This document shows positions 47,361-55,408 of a DNA stretch of 64,000 nt, piece by piece. The translations under genes were made by a program, and so were the position numbers. Every line of letters begins with the position of its first letter. Position 1 is the stretch's first letter. Origin of the DNA: Halomarina rubra (lineage in GTDB: Archaea; Halobacteriota; Halobacteria; Halobacteriales; Haloarculaceae); the NCBI RefSeq assembly GCF_023699475.1, contig NZ_JALXFV010000003.1, positions 415,454 to 479,453 of the forward strand, in the 5' to 3' direction. Below the pieces are notes generated by a model. It was not told the origin of the DNA. It searched no databases and worked only from the letters and a program-made list of their open reading frames with translations.

Positions 47361-47540
47361 TTCTCGGCGACTCTCGCTGCGCTCGACTCTCCCTACTCGC
47401 GGCTCACTGCGGTCGTCGCTCGATTGGCCGTGGTTCTCGCTCGTTCGCTGCGCTCACTCTCTCCGAACGACGCTGCTCGCGGGTCGCGTCGCTCCCCGCT
47501 CGCTTCTCGGAGATTCTCGCTGCGCTCGAATCTCCCTACT
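47361..47540. repeat. 37-bp direct repeat pair (47361-47397 and 47504-47540)
   Basis: TTCTCGGCGACTCTCGCTGC and its continuation occur twice with three differences in 37 bp. The second copy covers the last bases and stop of the cgi121 gene. The intervening DNA is CTCGCTGCGCTC-rich. No gene is seen in 47333-47535. Confidence 0.6.
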
Positions 47541-48036
47541 TCTCCACGGTCAGTAACGCCACCCGCTCGCGGACGAGTTCGGACAGCGACGCGTCGGTCG
47601 CCGCCCGCTCGGCGTCGGTGACGTCGTAGAACGAACGGACCCGCTGCTCGTCGTACTCGCCGAGCGTCTCGGCGGGCGCGAGCAGGTCGTAGACCGCCTC
47701 GGCGGCCGCCCGCTCGCTTCCCGACTCCTCGCTCGCGTGGACGACGACCACCGCCGGTACCTCCCCCTCGCGCACGCCGAGCGCGAGCGCCTGGTCTATC
47801 TGCCGGCGACCCGCCGCGTACAGCAGTATCTCGACGCCCCGGTCACGAGCGACGTTCTCGCCGCGTTCGAACGCGCGGTCGGCCAACTCCACCGCCCGCC
47901 GGAGGTGTGCCTCGTCGACGACCGCGCGGGCGTCGAACGCCTGGACCGCACAGCCGTACTCGTCGCCGACGTCGCCCAACTCGGCGACGAACGCGTCGAC
48001 CGACTCGACGGTCGCCCGCCCCTCGACCAGCCGCAT
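47536..48036 (-). CDS. cgi121: KEOPS complex subunit Cgi121
   Basis: A 166-residue subunit of the KEOPS complex that makes t6A37 in tRNA; Cgi121 binds the tRNA 3' end and activates Bud32. The family marks are the central region QAFDARAVVDEAHLRRAVELA, NVARDRGVEILLYAAGRRQI and the end DASLSELVRERVALLTVEK. Its start shares one base with the hel308 stop, an arrangement common in haloarchaea. Confidence 0.92.
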   Translation of the reverse strand: MRLVEGRATVESVDAFVAELGDVGDEYGCAVQAFDARAVVDEAHLRRAVELADRAFERGENVARDRGVEILLYAAGRRQIDQALALGVREGEVPAVVVVHASEESGSERAAAEAVYDLLAPAETLGEYDEQRVRSFYDVTDAERAATDASLSELVRERVALLTVEK

Positions 48037-50327
48037 CAGTAGTCACCGAGGCTGGTCTGGTCCTCCTCCTCGGGGTCGTTGCCGGACTGCGTCCGGCCGC
48101 TCGCCGAGCTTTGCTCGGCCCTGTCGGCCTCGATGGCGAGCGCGGTCGACTTCGCGTCGGGGTCCTCGCGGACGCCGTCCATCGAGGTGTCCTCTCGCCC
48201 GGCGTTCTCCAGGATGGACTCGGCGGTCTGCCGGCGACCGCGGAGCGCACCGAGGACGACCGACTTCTCGGCGTTGCGGAGGTCAGAGCGGTCCTCGATA
48301 CCCGCCTCGTACAGCCGCCGGGCGCGTTTGCGACCGACGCCTCGCACCCCGGCGAGGTCGATGAGGTCCTCTCCGACGCCGTGTTTCACCCGGACGCGGG
48401 CCTCGCGGATGGCCGGGGCGATGGTGAGGTCGAGTTCCCCGGCGAGGCGTTCGGCCGCGCCCAGCAACCACTCGGCGGTGTCGACCTTCCCGCGGACGTC
48501 GCCGGGGCCGACGCCGTAGCGTTCGGCGATGCGGTCCTCTTCGACCTCGCCGGCCCAGTCTTCGAGCATCCGTGCGGTCTTGAGCGCCGACAGCCAGTCC
48601 TCGAACCGGGCGTCCTCGAACTCGCTGGGCATCGCGCCGAGGAACTCCGACTCGCGTTCGTACGCGAGCATCGTGTACTGCTCGCGGTCGCCCGAGCGCA
48701 GGTAGAGGTCGTACATGTCCGGCGTGCGACTGACGAGGTGGTAGAGACCCATCGCGGTCGCGTCGGTCGCTCCGCGGAGCCCGTCGATTATCTCGGCGGC
48801 GCTCATCGGGTCGAGGTAGAGTCTGGAGACGGTGTGGCCGATGCTGGTGGCGGCGAGGCTGTCGCCCTCTTTCTCGAGGAACTCGTTGGCGACGAGGTAC
48901 GCGACGACGTCGTCGGTGACGCGTTCGAGGCGACCCGGTTCGTCGGTCTGGGTCGCGTACAGCGTCCGTTCGAGGAAGCTCAGGAGGCTCGACCGGGAGT
49001 CGGCGAACCCGCTGGCGACGGTGGCGAGGACGTGCGTCCGCAGGGCGGGTTCGGCGGCGAGTTTCGACCGGACGGCCTCGGGGTCGGCCCAGACGTAGCG
49101 CTCGAACAGTTCGTCGAGTTCGTCGTGGCTGTTCGCCAGCAGGACGGCCTCGCCGTACGGGTCGAGACCGGGGCGGCCCGCCCGCCCGAACATCTGGTGG
49201 ACTTCGAGCACCGAGAGGGGAGCCATCCCACCCACGGAGCCGTCGTAGCGTCGCCAGTCGCGGACGACGACCCGTCGGGAGGGCGTGTTGACCCCCGCCG
49301 CGAGCGTCGGCGTCGCACAGACGACCTTGATGAGGCGGTCCTGGAACGCCCCCTCGACGAGCGAGCGGTGGTCACGGGCGAGCCCCGCGTGGTGGAACGC
49401 CGCACCGCGTTCGACGGCTGCCGCGAGGTCGTCGCTCGTGTCGGTGTCGCTCACCTCCCGGATGGCGTCGGCCACCTCGCCGAGCGCCTCCTGTTCCTCG
49501 TTCGAGAGCGTCTCGCTCACGACACCCGCGAGGCGCTTGGCCGCACCCTCGGCGTTGCGCCGGGAGTTGACGAACACGAGCGTCGAGCCGTCCTCGTCGA
49601 GCGTGTCCCGGACGATAGCCGAGGTGGGTTTCTCGTTACCCCGCACGGGGAGTTCGCGCTTCTCGCCGTCGTCGAAGTGGAGCGCCTGCCCGTAGTGGAC
49701 GCCCGTCCGCAGGTCGATGGGTCGCCAGTCCGAGTCGACGAGTTCGGCGTCCAGCCAGTCGGCCATCTCCTCGGCGTTGCCGACCGTCGCCGAGAGGGCG
49801 ACGGTCTGGAGGTTCGGGTTCAACCGCCGAAGCTTCGCGAGCGTGACTTCCAGCGTGGGGCCACGGTGGGCGTCGTCGACGAGGTGGACCTCGTCGCTGA
49901 CGACACACGAGAGGTCGTCGATCCACGACGCACCGTTGCGCACCAGCGAGTCCACCTTCTCGCTGGTCGCGACGACGATGTCCGAGGAGGAGAGCCACTC
50001 GCCTTCCGACTCGTAGTTACCCGTCGAGACACCGACCGAGAGCCCGTAGCGTTCGAACTGTTCGAACTCCTCCTGTTTCTCGGATGCGAGCGCGCGCAAC
50101 GGGACGATGTAGAGTGCCTTCCCGCCACGAGCGACGCTGGAGAGCATCGCCAACTCGGCGATGAGCGTCTTGCCCGACGCGGTCGGGACGGAGGCGACGA
50201 GGCTGTCGCCCTCGGTGACGCCCTTCTCGACGGCTTCGGCCTGCGGCGGATAGAGCTCCTCGATACCGTCGTCCCGGAGATGTCCTGGCAGCCACTCGGG
50301 GACCTCGGGGACGTCGTCGACGTTCAT
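48036..50327 (-). CDS. hel308: ATP-dependent DNA helicase Hel308
   Basis: A 763-residue Ski2-like superfamily 2 helicase acting at stalled forks. Walker [15 protein letters not shown] box [10 protein letters not shown], motif III LSATVGN, motif [14 protein letters not shown] HhH-containing region ([19 protein letters not shown]) and an acidic C-tail follow. The tail ends QTSLGDY, similar to archaeal PCNA-interacting motifs. The TATA TTTAAA (50352-50357) supports the ATG at 50327. Confidence 0.96.
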   Translation of the reverse strand: MNVDDVPEVPEWLPGHLRDDGIEELYPPQAEAVEKGVTEGDSLVASVPTASGKTLIAELAMLSSVARGGKALYIVPLRALASEKQEEFEQFERYGLSVGVSTGNYESEGEWLSSSDIVVATSEKVDSLVRNGASWIDDLSCVVSDEVHLVDDAHRGPTLEVTLAKLRRLNPNLQTVALSATVGNAEEMADWLDAELVDSDWRPIDLRTGVHYGQALHFDDGEKRELPVRGNEKPTSAIVRDTLDEDGSTLVFVNSRRNAEGAAKRLAGVVSETLSNEEQEALGEVADAIREVSDTDTSDDLAAAVERGAAFHHAGLARDHRSLVEGAFQDRLIKVVCATPTLAAGVNTPSRRVVVRDWRRYDGSVGGMAPLSVLEVHQMFGRAGRPGLDPYGEAVLLANSHDELDELFERYVWADPEAVRSKLAAEPALRTHVLATVASGFADSRSSLLSFLERTLYATQTDEPGRLERVTDDVVAYLVANEFLEKEGDSLAATSIGHTVSRLYLDPMSAAEIIDGLRGATDATAMGLYHLVSRTPDMYDLYLRSGDREQYTMLAYERESEFLGAMPSEFEDARFEDWLSALKTARMLEDWAGEVEEDRIAERYGVGPGDVRGKVDTAEWLLGAAERLAGELDLTIAPAIREARVRVKHGVGEDLIDLAGVRGVGRKRARRLYEAGIEDRSDLRNAEKSVVLGALRGRRQTAESILENAGREDTSMDGVREDPDAKSTALAIEADRAEQSSASGRTQSGNDPEEEDQTSLGDY

Positions 50328-50351
50328 TGACGGGCATAACGCGCGATGGTT

Positions 50352-50357
50352 TTTAAA
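50352..50357 (-). promoter_or_regulatory. TATA box of hel308
   Basis: TTTAAA, centred about 28 nt before the ATG, drives hel308-cgi121. Confidence 0.7.
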
Positions 50358-50458
50358 CGCTCGGCAGTCGCGGCGAAAGTGGAACTGGTCACGTGAGAAC
50401 CGCCGTGGCGTCTCCCACCGAGCGCCACCCCTTTCTCACCCCCCGACGAACCTCGCGT

Positions 50459-50701
50459 ATGCGCATCGAGTACGACCGGGACACCTGCATCGGGATGTAC
50501 CAGTGTGTCGCCGAGTGGGACGGCTTCTCGAAGGACATGGACGCCGGGAAGGCCGTCTTGGAGGACAGTGAGGAGGTAGAAGACGGCGTGTTCAGCCGCG
50601 AGATTCCAGCGGACGCGGAACTGGACGCGAAGTTCGCCGCGCGGGTCTGTCCCGTCGACGCCATCAAGGTGTTCGACGACGACGGCGAGCAGATAATCTA
50701 G
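50459..50701 (+). CDS. Small single-cluster ferredoxin
   Basis: An 80-residue, very acidic ferredoxin. The cluster motif is CIGMYQC near residues 10-16 plus CPVDAI near 66: the usual middle Cys of CxxCxxC is replaced by Met, which points to a [3Fe-4S] cluster or an exchangeable fourth site. It resembles cytochrome P450-associated ferredoxins, but no P450 is nearby. The ATG at 50459 is the natural start. Confidence 0.85.
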   Translation: MRIEYDRDTCIGMYQCVAEWDGFSKDMDAGKAVLEDSEEVEDGVFSREIPADAELDAKFAARVCPVDAIKVFDDDGEQII

Positions 50702-50883
50702 CCGACGTTTTCACCGTCCCACCGCCCCCCGTCGGCACGCCCCGACCGTGTGTCGACGAGCACTCGACTCGCCCACCCACGGGTCCGAGATTCCCGTTTC
50801 TGGGTCTGTCGGACGACGTTCGAGTGGGAAACGAACGTAGGCTTTTCTCGTCGTCGACCGTACGTCTCGGTGACAGTCGTCGG

Positions 50884-51645
50884 ATGGCGCTCAGTTATCT
50901 CGGCTTCCACCTGGTGTTCGTCGTCCCCGCTCTCGTCTTCCTCGTGGTCATCGGCCCACGACTCACGCGTCGACGAGCGGCGGGCATCGCGCTACTGGCG
51001 AGCATCGCGTTCGTCTACACGACGCCGTGGGACAACTACCTCATCGCGCAGGGTGTCTGGTCGTACCCGCCCGACGCGGTCCTCGGCCGCGTCTGGCAGG
51101 CCCCCTACGAAGAGTACGTGTTCTTCCTCCTCCAGCCGGTGTTGACGGGGCTGTGGTACCATCGAACCGTCGCGAGCGTCGACACGGCGACCGCCGGTGG
51201 GTGGCGACCGCGGGCCGCCGGTGTCCTCTTCTGGAGTGCGCTCGCCGTTGCGGGCGGCGCACTCACGATCACGGACGCGGGCTACTACCTGGGTGCCATC
51301 CTCGTCTGGGCGGCTCCCGTCCTCGCCTTCCAGTGGGGGTTCGGCGGTCACGCTCTCTGGGCGTCCCGCCGCCCGTTCGTCCTCGCCGTCGCCGTCCCGA
51401 CGCTGTACCTCTGGGTCGCCGACGCCGTCGCCATCGCGCTCGGTATCTGGGTCATCAACTCCGAGTTCACGACCGGTCTCGCGCCGCTGGGTCTCCCCGT
51501 CGAGGAGGCGACGTTCTTCCTCGTGACCAACCTGCTGGTCGTCCAGGGGTTGCTCCTGTTCGAGTGGGTGCTCGCGGTGTCCGCCGAGCGCCGGCCAACC
51601 CCCGCGGCCGACCCCACGCCACGACCGGCCCCGCGACAGCGATGA
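50884..51645 (+). CDS. crtY: Lycopene cyclase (fused CrtYc-CrtYd type)
   Basis: A 253-residue membrane protein with seven or so hydrophobic segments in two homologous halves. Each half carries the heterodimer-cyclase signature: APYEEYVFFLLQPVLTG and LPVEEATFFLVTNLLVVQG. It closes the rings of lycopene to make beta-carotene. ATG at 50884 is chosen over an upstream in-frame Met. The stop overlaps the brp/blh start by ATGA, making a two-gene unit for retinal. Confidence 0.92.
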   Translation: MALSYLGFHLVFVVPALVFLVVIGPRLTRRRAAGIALLASIAFVYTTPWDNYLIAQGVWSYPPDAVLGRVWQAPYEEYVFFLLQPVLTGLWYHRTVASVDTATAGGWRPRAAGVLFWSALAVAGGALTITDAGYYLGAILVWAAPVLAFQWGFGGHALWASRRPFVLAVAVPTLYLWVADAVAIALGIWVINSEFTTGLAPLGLPVEEATFFLVTNLLVVQGLLLFEWVLAVSAERRPTPAADPTPRPAPRQR

Positions 51646-52763
51646 CCGTGGAGACGGCGTCGGCGGCCCGCCGAACCCTCCGACGGGCGGTGTTCCTTCC
51701 GGTGTGGCTCCTCCTCGTGGCCGTCGCGGTTCCGTTCGCGCTCGGTCTCACGGTTCCCCGGGCGCTGCTGTACCTCCCGTTCGCCGCGAGCGTCCTCGTA
51801 CTCGGACTGCCACACGGCGCGGTCGACCACGTCACGCTGCTGCGTGCTCGGGGGACCCTCGCCGACGCCGGCCTCCGCGCACTCCTCACCGGGCCGGCCC
51901 GCGACGCCCTCGCGCGCGTAGGACTGCTGTACCTCGTCCTCGGCGGGGCGTACCTGCTCGGCTGGTGGGTCGCACCCGCCGCCGCCTTCGTCGTCTTCGT
52001 CGCTCTGACGTGGTTCCACTGGGGGCAGGGTGACCTCTACGCGCTCGTCGACCTCGTCGAGACGACGCACCTCCGGACCGGCTCCCAGCGAGCGCTCGCC
52101 GTGGTCGTCCGTGGTGGCCTCCCGATGGTCGTCCCGCTGGTTGGCGCGCCAGTCGCTTACCGTCGGGTCGCCACCGACGTCGTCGGACTGTTCGACGCCG
52201 GCGCTGCCGACGCGCTGGCCCCCGCGTTCGCGCCCGGCACGCGACTCGTCGTCGCCGTGGGATTCGGCGCACTCTCGCTGGCCACACTCGTACTGGGGTT
52301 CGTCCACGCCCGGCGTCGCGGTGGGGCCGCCCGCGTGTCGTGGCGACTCGACGCCGTCGAGACGACCCTGCTCTGGGGGTACTTCCTCGTCGTCCCACCC
52401 GTCCTCGCGGTCGGTCTCTACTTCTGTCTCTGGCACTCGGTGCGGCATATCGCCCGACTGGTCGTCCTCGACCGGCCCGCGACCCGCGCGCTGGCGGCCG
52501 GTGACCTGCGCCCCGGAGTCGTTCGGTTCGCCCGCGACGCCGCCCCGCTCACGGTGGGTGCACTCGTCGTCTTCGCGGCGCTCTTCCTCGCCGTCCCGAC
52601 CGACGGCAGCCTCGCAGCGCTCGTCGCCGTCTACCTCGTCCTGCTGGCGGTGTTGACCCTCCCCCACGTCGTCGTGGTGACGCTGCTGGACCGCGAACAG
52701 GGGCTGTGGACGCCGCCGGGAGTCGACGGACCGGGACCCGCCCACGGCTCCCCAGGGCGGTGA
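51642..52763 (+). CDS. brp: Brp/Blh beta-carotene 15,15'-dioxygenase
   Basis: A 373-residue membrane enzyme that cleaves beta-carotene to retinal. Family His motifs are present: GLPHGAVDH near residue 48, TWFHWGQGD, FCLWHSVRH and LPHVVVVTLLDR, the presumed iron ligands. It overlaps crtY by 4 nt. No rhodopsin gene lies in the window, so the opsin using this retinal is encoded elsewhere. The frame extends upstream inside crtY, but that part is shadow sequence. Confidence 0.93.
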   Translation: MTVETASAARRTLRRAVFLPVWLLLVAVAVPFALGLTVPRALLYLPFAASVLVLGLPHGAVDHVTLLRARGTLADAGLRALLTGPARDALARVGLLYLVLGGAYLLGWWVAPAAAFVVFVALTWFHWGQGDLYALVDLVETTHLRTGSQRALAVVVRGGLPMVVPLVGAPVAYRRVATDVVGLFDAGAADALAPAFAPGTRLVVAVGFGALSLATLVLGFVHARRRGGAARVSWRLDAVETTLLWGYFLVVPPVLAVGLYFCLWHSVRHIARLVVLDRPATRALAAGDLRPGVVRFARDAAPLTVGALVVFAALFLAVPTDGSLAALVAVYLVLLAVLTLPHVVVVTLLDREQGLWTPPGVDGPGPAHGSPGR

Positions 52764-52840
52764 CGAACTGCCGAGCGGGAGAGCGTCGCCGACGCTGGTC
52801 GTGGCGTCGCGTCGGAAGAATCGATGGTGGAGCGACCGGG

Positions 52841-53755
52841 TTACGAGATCTTCTCGTACTGGTCGGCGAGCTTCTCGGCGGCGTCGTCCATCAGTTCGAC
52901 CTCGTAGTCGTCGCGCTCCCACTCGACGACCTCCTCGACGCCGTTCGCGCCGAGTTTGACGGGGACGCCGAAGGCGGTGTCCTCGTAGCCGTACTCGCCG
53001 TCGAGGACGACGCTGCCGGGCAGCACCTCACCCGTGTCCCGGAGGATGGCCTCGACCATGTGGGCGACGCCGGTCGCCGGTCCCCACTGGGTCGCGCCCT
53101 TGCGCTCGATGACGTCCATCGCGGACTCCTGTAGCTCTTCGAGGATGGTCTCGCGCTCGCTCGCGTCGAACTCGGGGTCCGCGCCGTCGACGCGGACCTT
53201 CGAGAACATCGGGACCTGCGCGTCGCCGTGCTCGCCGAGGATGGTCGCCTCGACGTTCTTGACGGGGACGTCGAAGCGCTGGGAGAGGACGTAGCGGAAC
53301 CGCGCGGAGTCGAGGCGACCCCCGAAGCCGATGACCTTGTTGCGGTCGCGGTCGCCCGTCTCGTAGAGGTGGCGGTTGAGCAGGTCGACCGGGTTCGACG
53401 TCGTGACGGAGACGAAGTCGTCGTTGTACTCCGCGAGCGACGAGCCGATGTCGTCCATGATGGGCGCGTTGTCGCCCGCGAGGTCGATGCGCGTCTGTCC
53501 CGGCTGGCGCGGGATGCCGGCGGTGATGACGACGACGTCCGACCCGGCGGTGTCCTCGTAGCCCCCCTGAACGACGGTGGTGTTCGAGTCGTAGGCGACC
53601 CCGTGGTTGGTGTCGGCGGCTTGTCCGACGGTCTCGTCTTCCTTGTCCGGAATGTCGACGAAGACGAGTTCGTCCACGACGTCACGCAGCGCGAGGTTGT
53701 ACCCGGCTGCGGCGCCGACCGTGCCGGCCGCTCCGACGACGCTCACTTTTACCAT
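52841..53755 (-). CDS. mdh: Malate dehydrogenase (LDH-like)
   Basis: A 304-residue NAD-dependent enzyme of the citric acid cycle. NAD-binding [16 protein letters not shown], the acidic VFVDIPD that selects NAD, the substrate Arg in IPRQPGQTR and the active His in GEHGDAQVP are present. Haloarchaeal malate dehydrogenases belong to this LDH-like group. The ATG at 53755 is the domain start; the frame extends 25 codons further. Confidence 0.95.
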   Translation of the reverse strand: MVKVSVVGAAGTVGAAAGYNLALRDVVDELVFVDIPDKEDETVGQAADTNHGVAYDSNTTVVQGGYEDTAGSDVVVITAGIPRQPGQTRIDLAGDNAPIMDDIGSSLAEYNDDFVSVTTSNPVDLLNRHLYETGDRDRNKVIGFGGRLDSARFRYVLSQRFDVPVKNVEATILGEHGDAQVPMFSKVRVDGADPEFDASERETILEELQESAMDVIERKGATQWGPATGVAHMVEAILRDTGEVLPGSVVLDGEYGYEDTAFGVPVKLGANGVEEVVEWERDDYEVELMDDAAEKLADQYEKIS

Positions 53756-54131
53756 ACCTTCAACGTCCCGCGGACAGTGGTTAAGCGCTTCGAAGCGCCG
53801 TATCTCGGTACTCGGCCACGGTGTTTCCAATCGACGCGGCCGCCGCCCGTGTGGCTATCGTTGTCACGAAACGAGCGTGAGTAGCTACCACTGTTCGGGA
53901 CTGCCCGCCGTTCGGTCCCCCGTGGCTCTCGCTCGTTCGCTCCGGTCGCTCGTCACCGGGGTGAACGCCGCCGGTCTCTAGCGGAACCGACGGCCTCGCC
54001 AAACTCAGTGCACCGTGCATCTCGCGGTTCGTTCCACTCACCGCTCGGCCAGCCGCGATTCTCGTTCGCGACGCTCACTCCGAATCGCGCACCCACCACG
54101 CTTTTCGGTTCAGCCGCCCGTAGCGTGGTCT
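53756..54131. other. 376-bp gap between mdh and the SSA1-like gene
   Basis: Contains CTCGCTCGTTCGCTCC-type low-complexity words near 53930. I see no gene, RNA or conserved element. Confidence 0.5.
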
Positions 54132-54755
54132 ATGAGCGAGTTCGACAAGGAGGCGGAGCGCGAGAAACTCCGCGAACAGTTCGCCGACGACGAGCGCGAA
54201 CGCGAGTCGACCCAACGGATGAGCGAACTACTCCTCCAGGGGGCGACGATGACGAACAAGCACTGCGACGTCCACGGTGCTCCCCTCTTCCGCCAGAACG
54301 GCGAGGAGTTCTGCCCGACGTGTCAGACCGAGGGCCGCGAGACCGTCGCCGCCGAGAACGCCGAGCAGGCCGCCGACGCCGAGGCGACTGCCCCCACGGA
54401 GCAGTCCCCATCGGAACGGCCACCGTCCGAGCCGTCGCCCGTCGAACAACCCACCGAGCAGTCACCCGCCCCCGACCGCCCCGCTCCCGCGCAGTCCTCG
54501 TCCTCGACGGCCACCACCGACGGCCACGAGGCGACGCCGACGCCCGAACGGACCGCCGCTCCGGAGCCACGAGGCCAGTCCACCCACCCGGCCCACACCG
54601 ACCTCTCTGAGGCCCGCGCGTCGCTCGCCCGCACGGTGACGCGCTTCGCCGACGAGGCCGAACGGACCGACGACCTCGCGCGTGCCCGAGAGTACCTCGA
54701 CGCGGTCGAGGACGCGGCGGACGCGCTCGCGGCAGTCAGGAACGCCGAGAAGTAG
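54132..54755 (+). CDS. Sjogren's/scleroderma autoantigen 1-like zinc protein
   Basis: A 207-residue protein. The N-terminal helix (SEFDKEAEREKLREQF) and the motif RMSELLLQGATMTNKHC, followed by FCPTCQ, form the SSA1 zinc module at about residues 28-62. A Pro/Ser/Glu low-complexity linker (about 75-145) leads to a helical end (ARASLARTVTRFADEAERTD). Function is unknown; archaeal members are widespread. Confidence 0.85.
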   Translation: MSEFDKEAEREKLREQFADDERERESTQRMSELLLQGATMTNKHCDVHGAPLFRQNGEEFCPTCQTEGRETVAAENAEQAADAEATAPTEQSPSERPPSEPSPVEQPTEQSPAPDRPAPAQSSSSTATTDGHEATPTPERTAAPEPRGQSTHPAHTDLSEARASLARTVTRFADEAERTDDLARAREYLDAVEDAADALAAVRNAEK

Positions 54756-54790
54756 GCAGGCCCGGACGAACGGCGACCGTGGAGGTCTGC

Positions 54791-55408
54791 TTACCCGGCC
54801 GTCTCTCGCCGAGGCGGGTCGCTCGATACTCGCTGCGCGCTCACCGTCAGATACACTGGTACACTCATCAACACCGCCATCCCGAAGAAGACGCCGCTGA
54901 AGTAGACGACTCCGATGGCTTCGAGTCCCCGCTGGTCGGCCGTGACGATGGGGTAGACGAAGGGAATCGAGGCTAGCATCGCCACTCCCAACCGGAGTGT
55001 TGGACTCGATAGAACCGCGAACACTACCGACGTAGCGACGACAGCTAAGATCGGAATCAGTGGCCCGCCGAACGCGAGGTCGTCGAACTGTACTCCGGAC
55101 GGTGGCAGACCGGGTCGACCGGCCGTGAACGACAGCACCCTGACGACGAGCGCCGTCACGAACCCAACCGTGGCGACCAGGGTCGCACCCGTCGGTGTCA
55201 ATCGGCGTTCGAGACGTTCGGCGACGGTCACCGCCACACCGCTCACGACGTAGATACACCCCCCACCGAGCAACAGTCCCCGTCCGAGCATCGTGTCTCC
55301 AGGTCGCACCACTACGAGTGCAACGCCGGCTAGACAGAGCAGGGCCCCTCGGGGGTTCACAACCTGACCTATCGACTCGCCTGTAAGTACTTTCTCCCGA
55401 ACGCTCAC
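54791..55408 (-). CDS. Unidentified six-helix membrane protein
   Basis: A 205-residue protein with about six hydrophobic segments (near 22-40, 44-62, 76-92, 113-131, 135-155 and 168-188). I do not recognise a family. Codon use is less GC-rich at third positions than that of its neighbours, with frequent T and A, which suggests acquisition or weak constraint. Its ATG overlaps the hef stop (ATGA), so it is translated with hef. Confidence 0.7.
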   Translation of the reverse strand: MSVREKVLTGESIGQVVNPRGALLCLAGVALVVVRPGDTMLGRGLLLGGGCIYVVSGVAVTVAERLERRLTPTGATLVATVGFVTALVVRVLSFTAGRPGLPPSGVQFDDLAFGGPLIPILAVVATSVVFAVLSSPTLRLGVAMLASIPFVYPIVTADQRGLEAIGVVYFSGVFFGMAVLMSVPVYLTVSAQRVSSDPPRRETAG

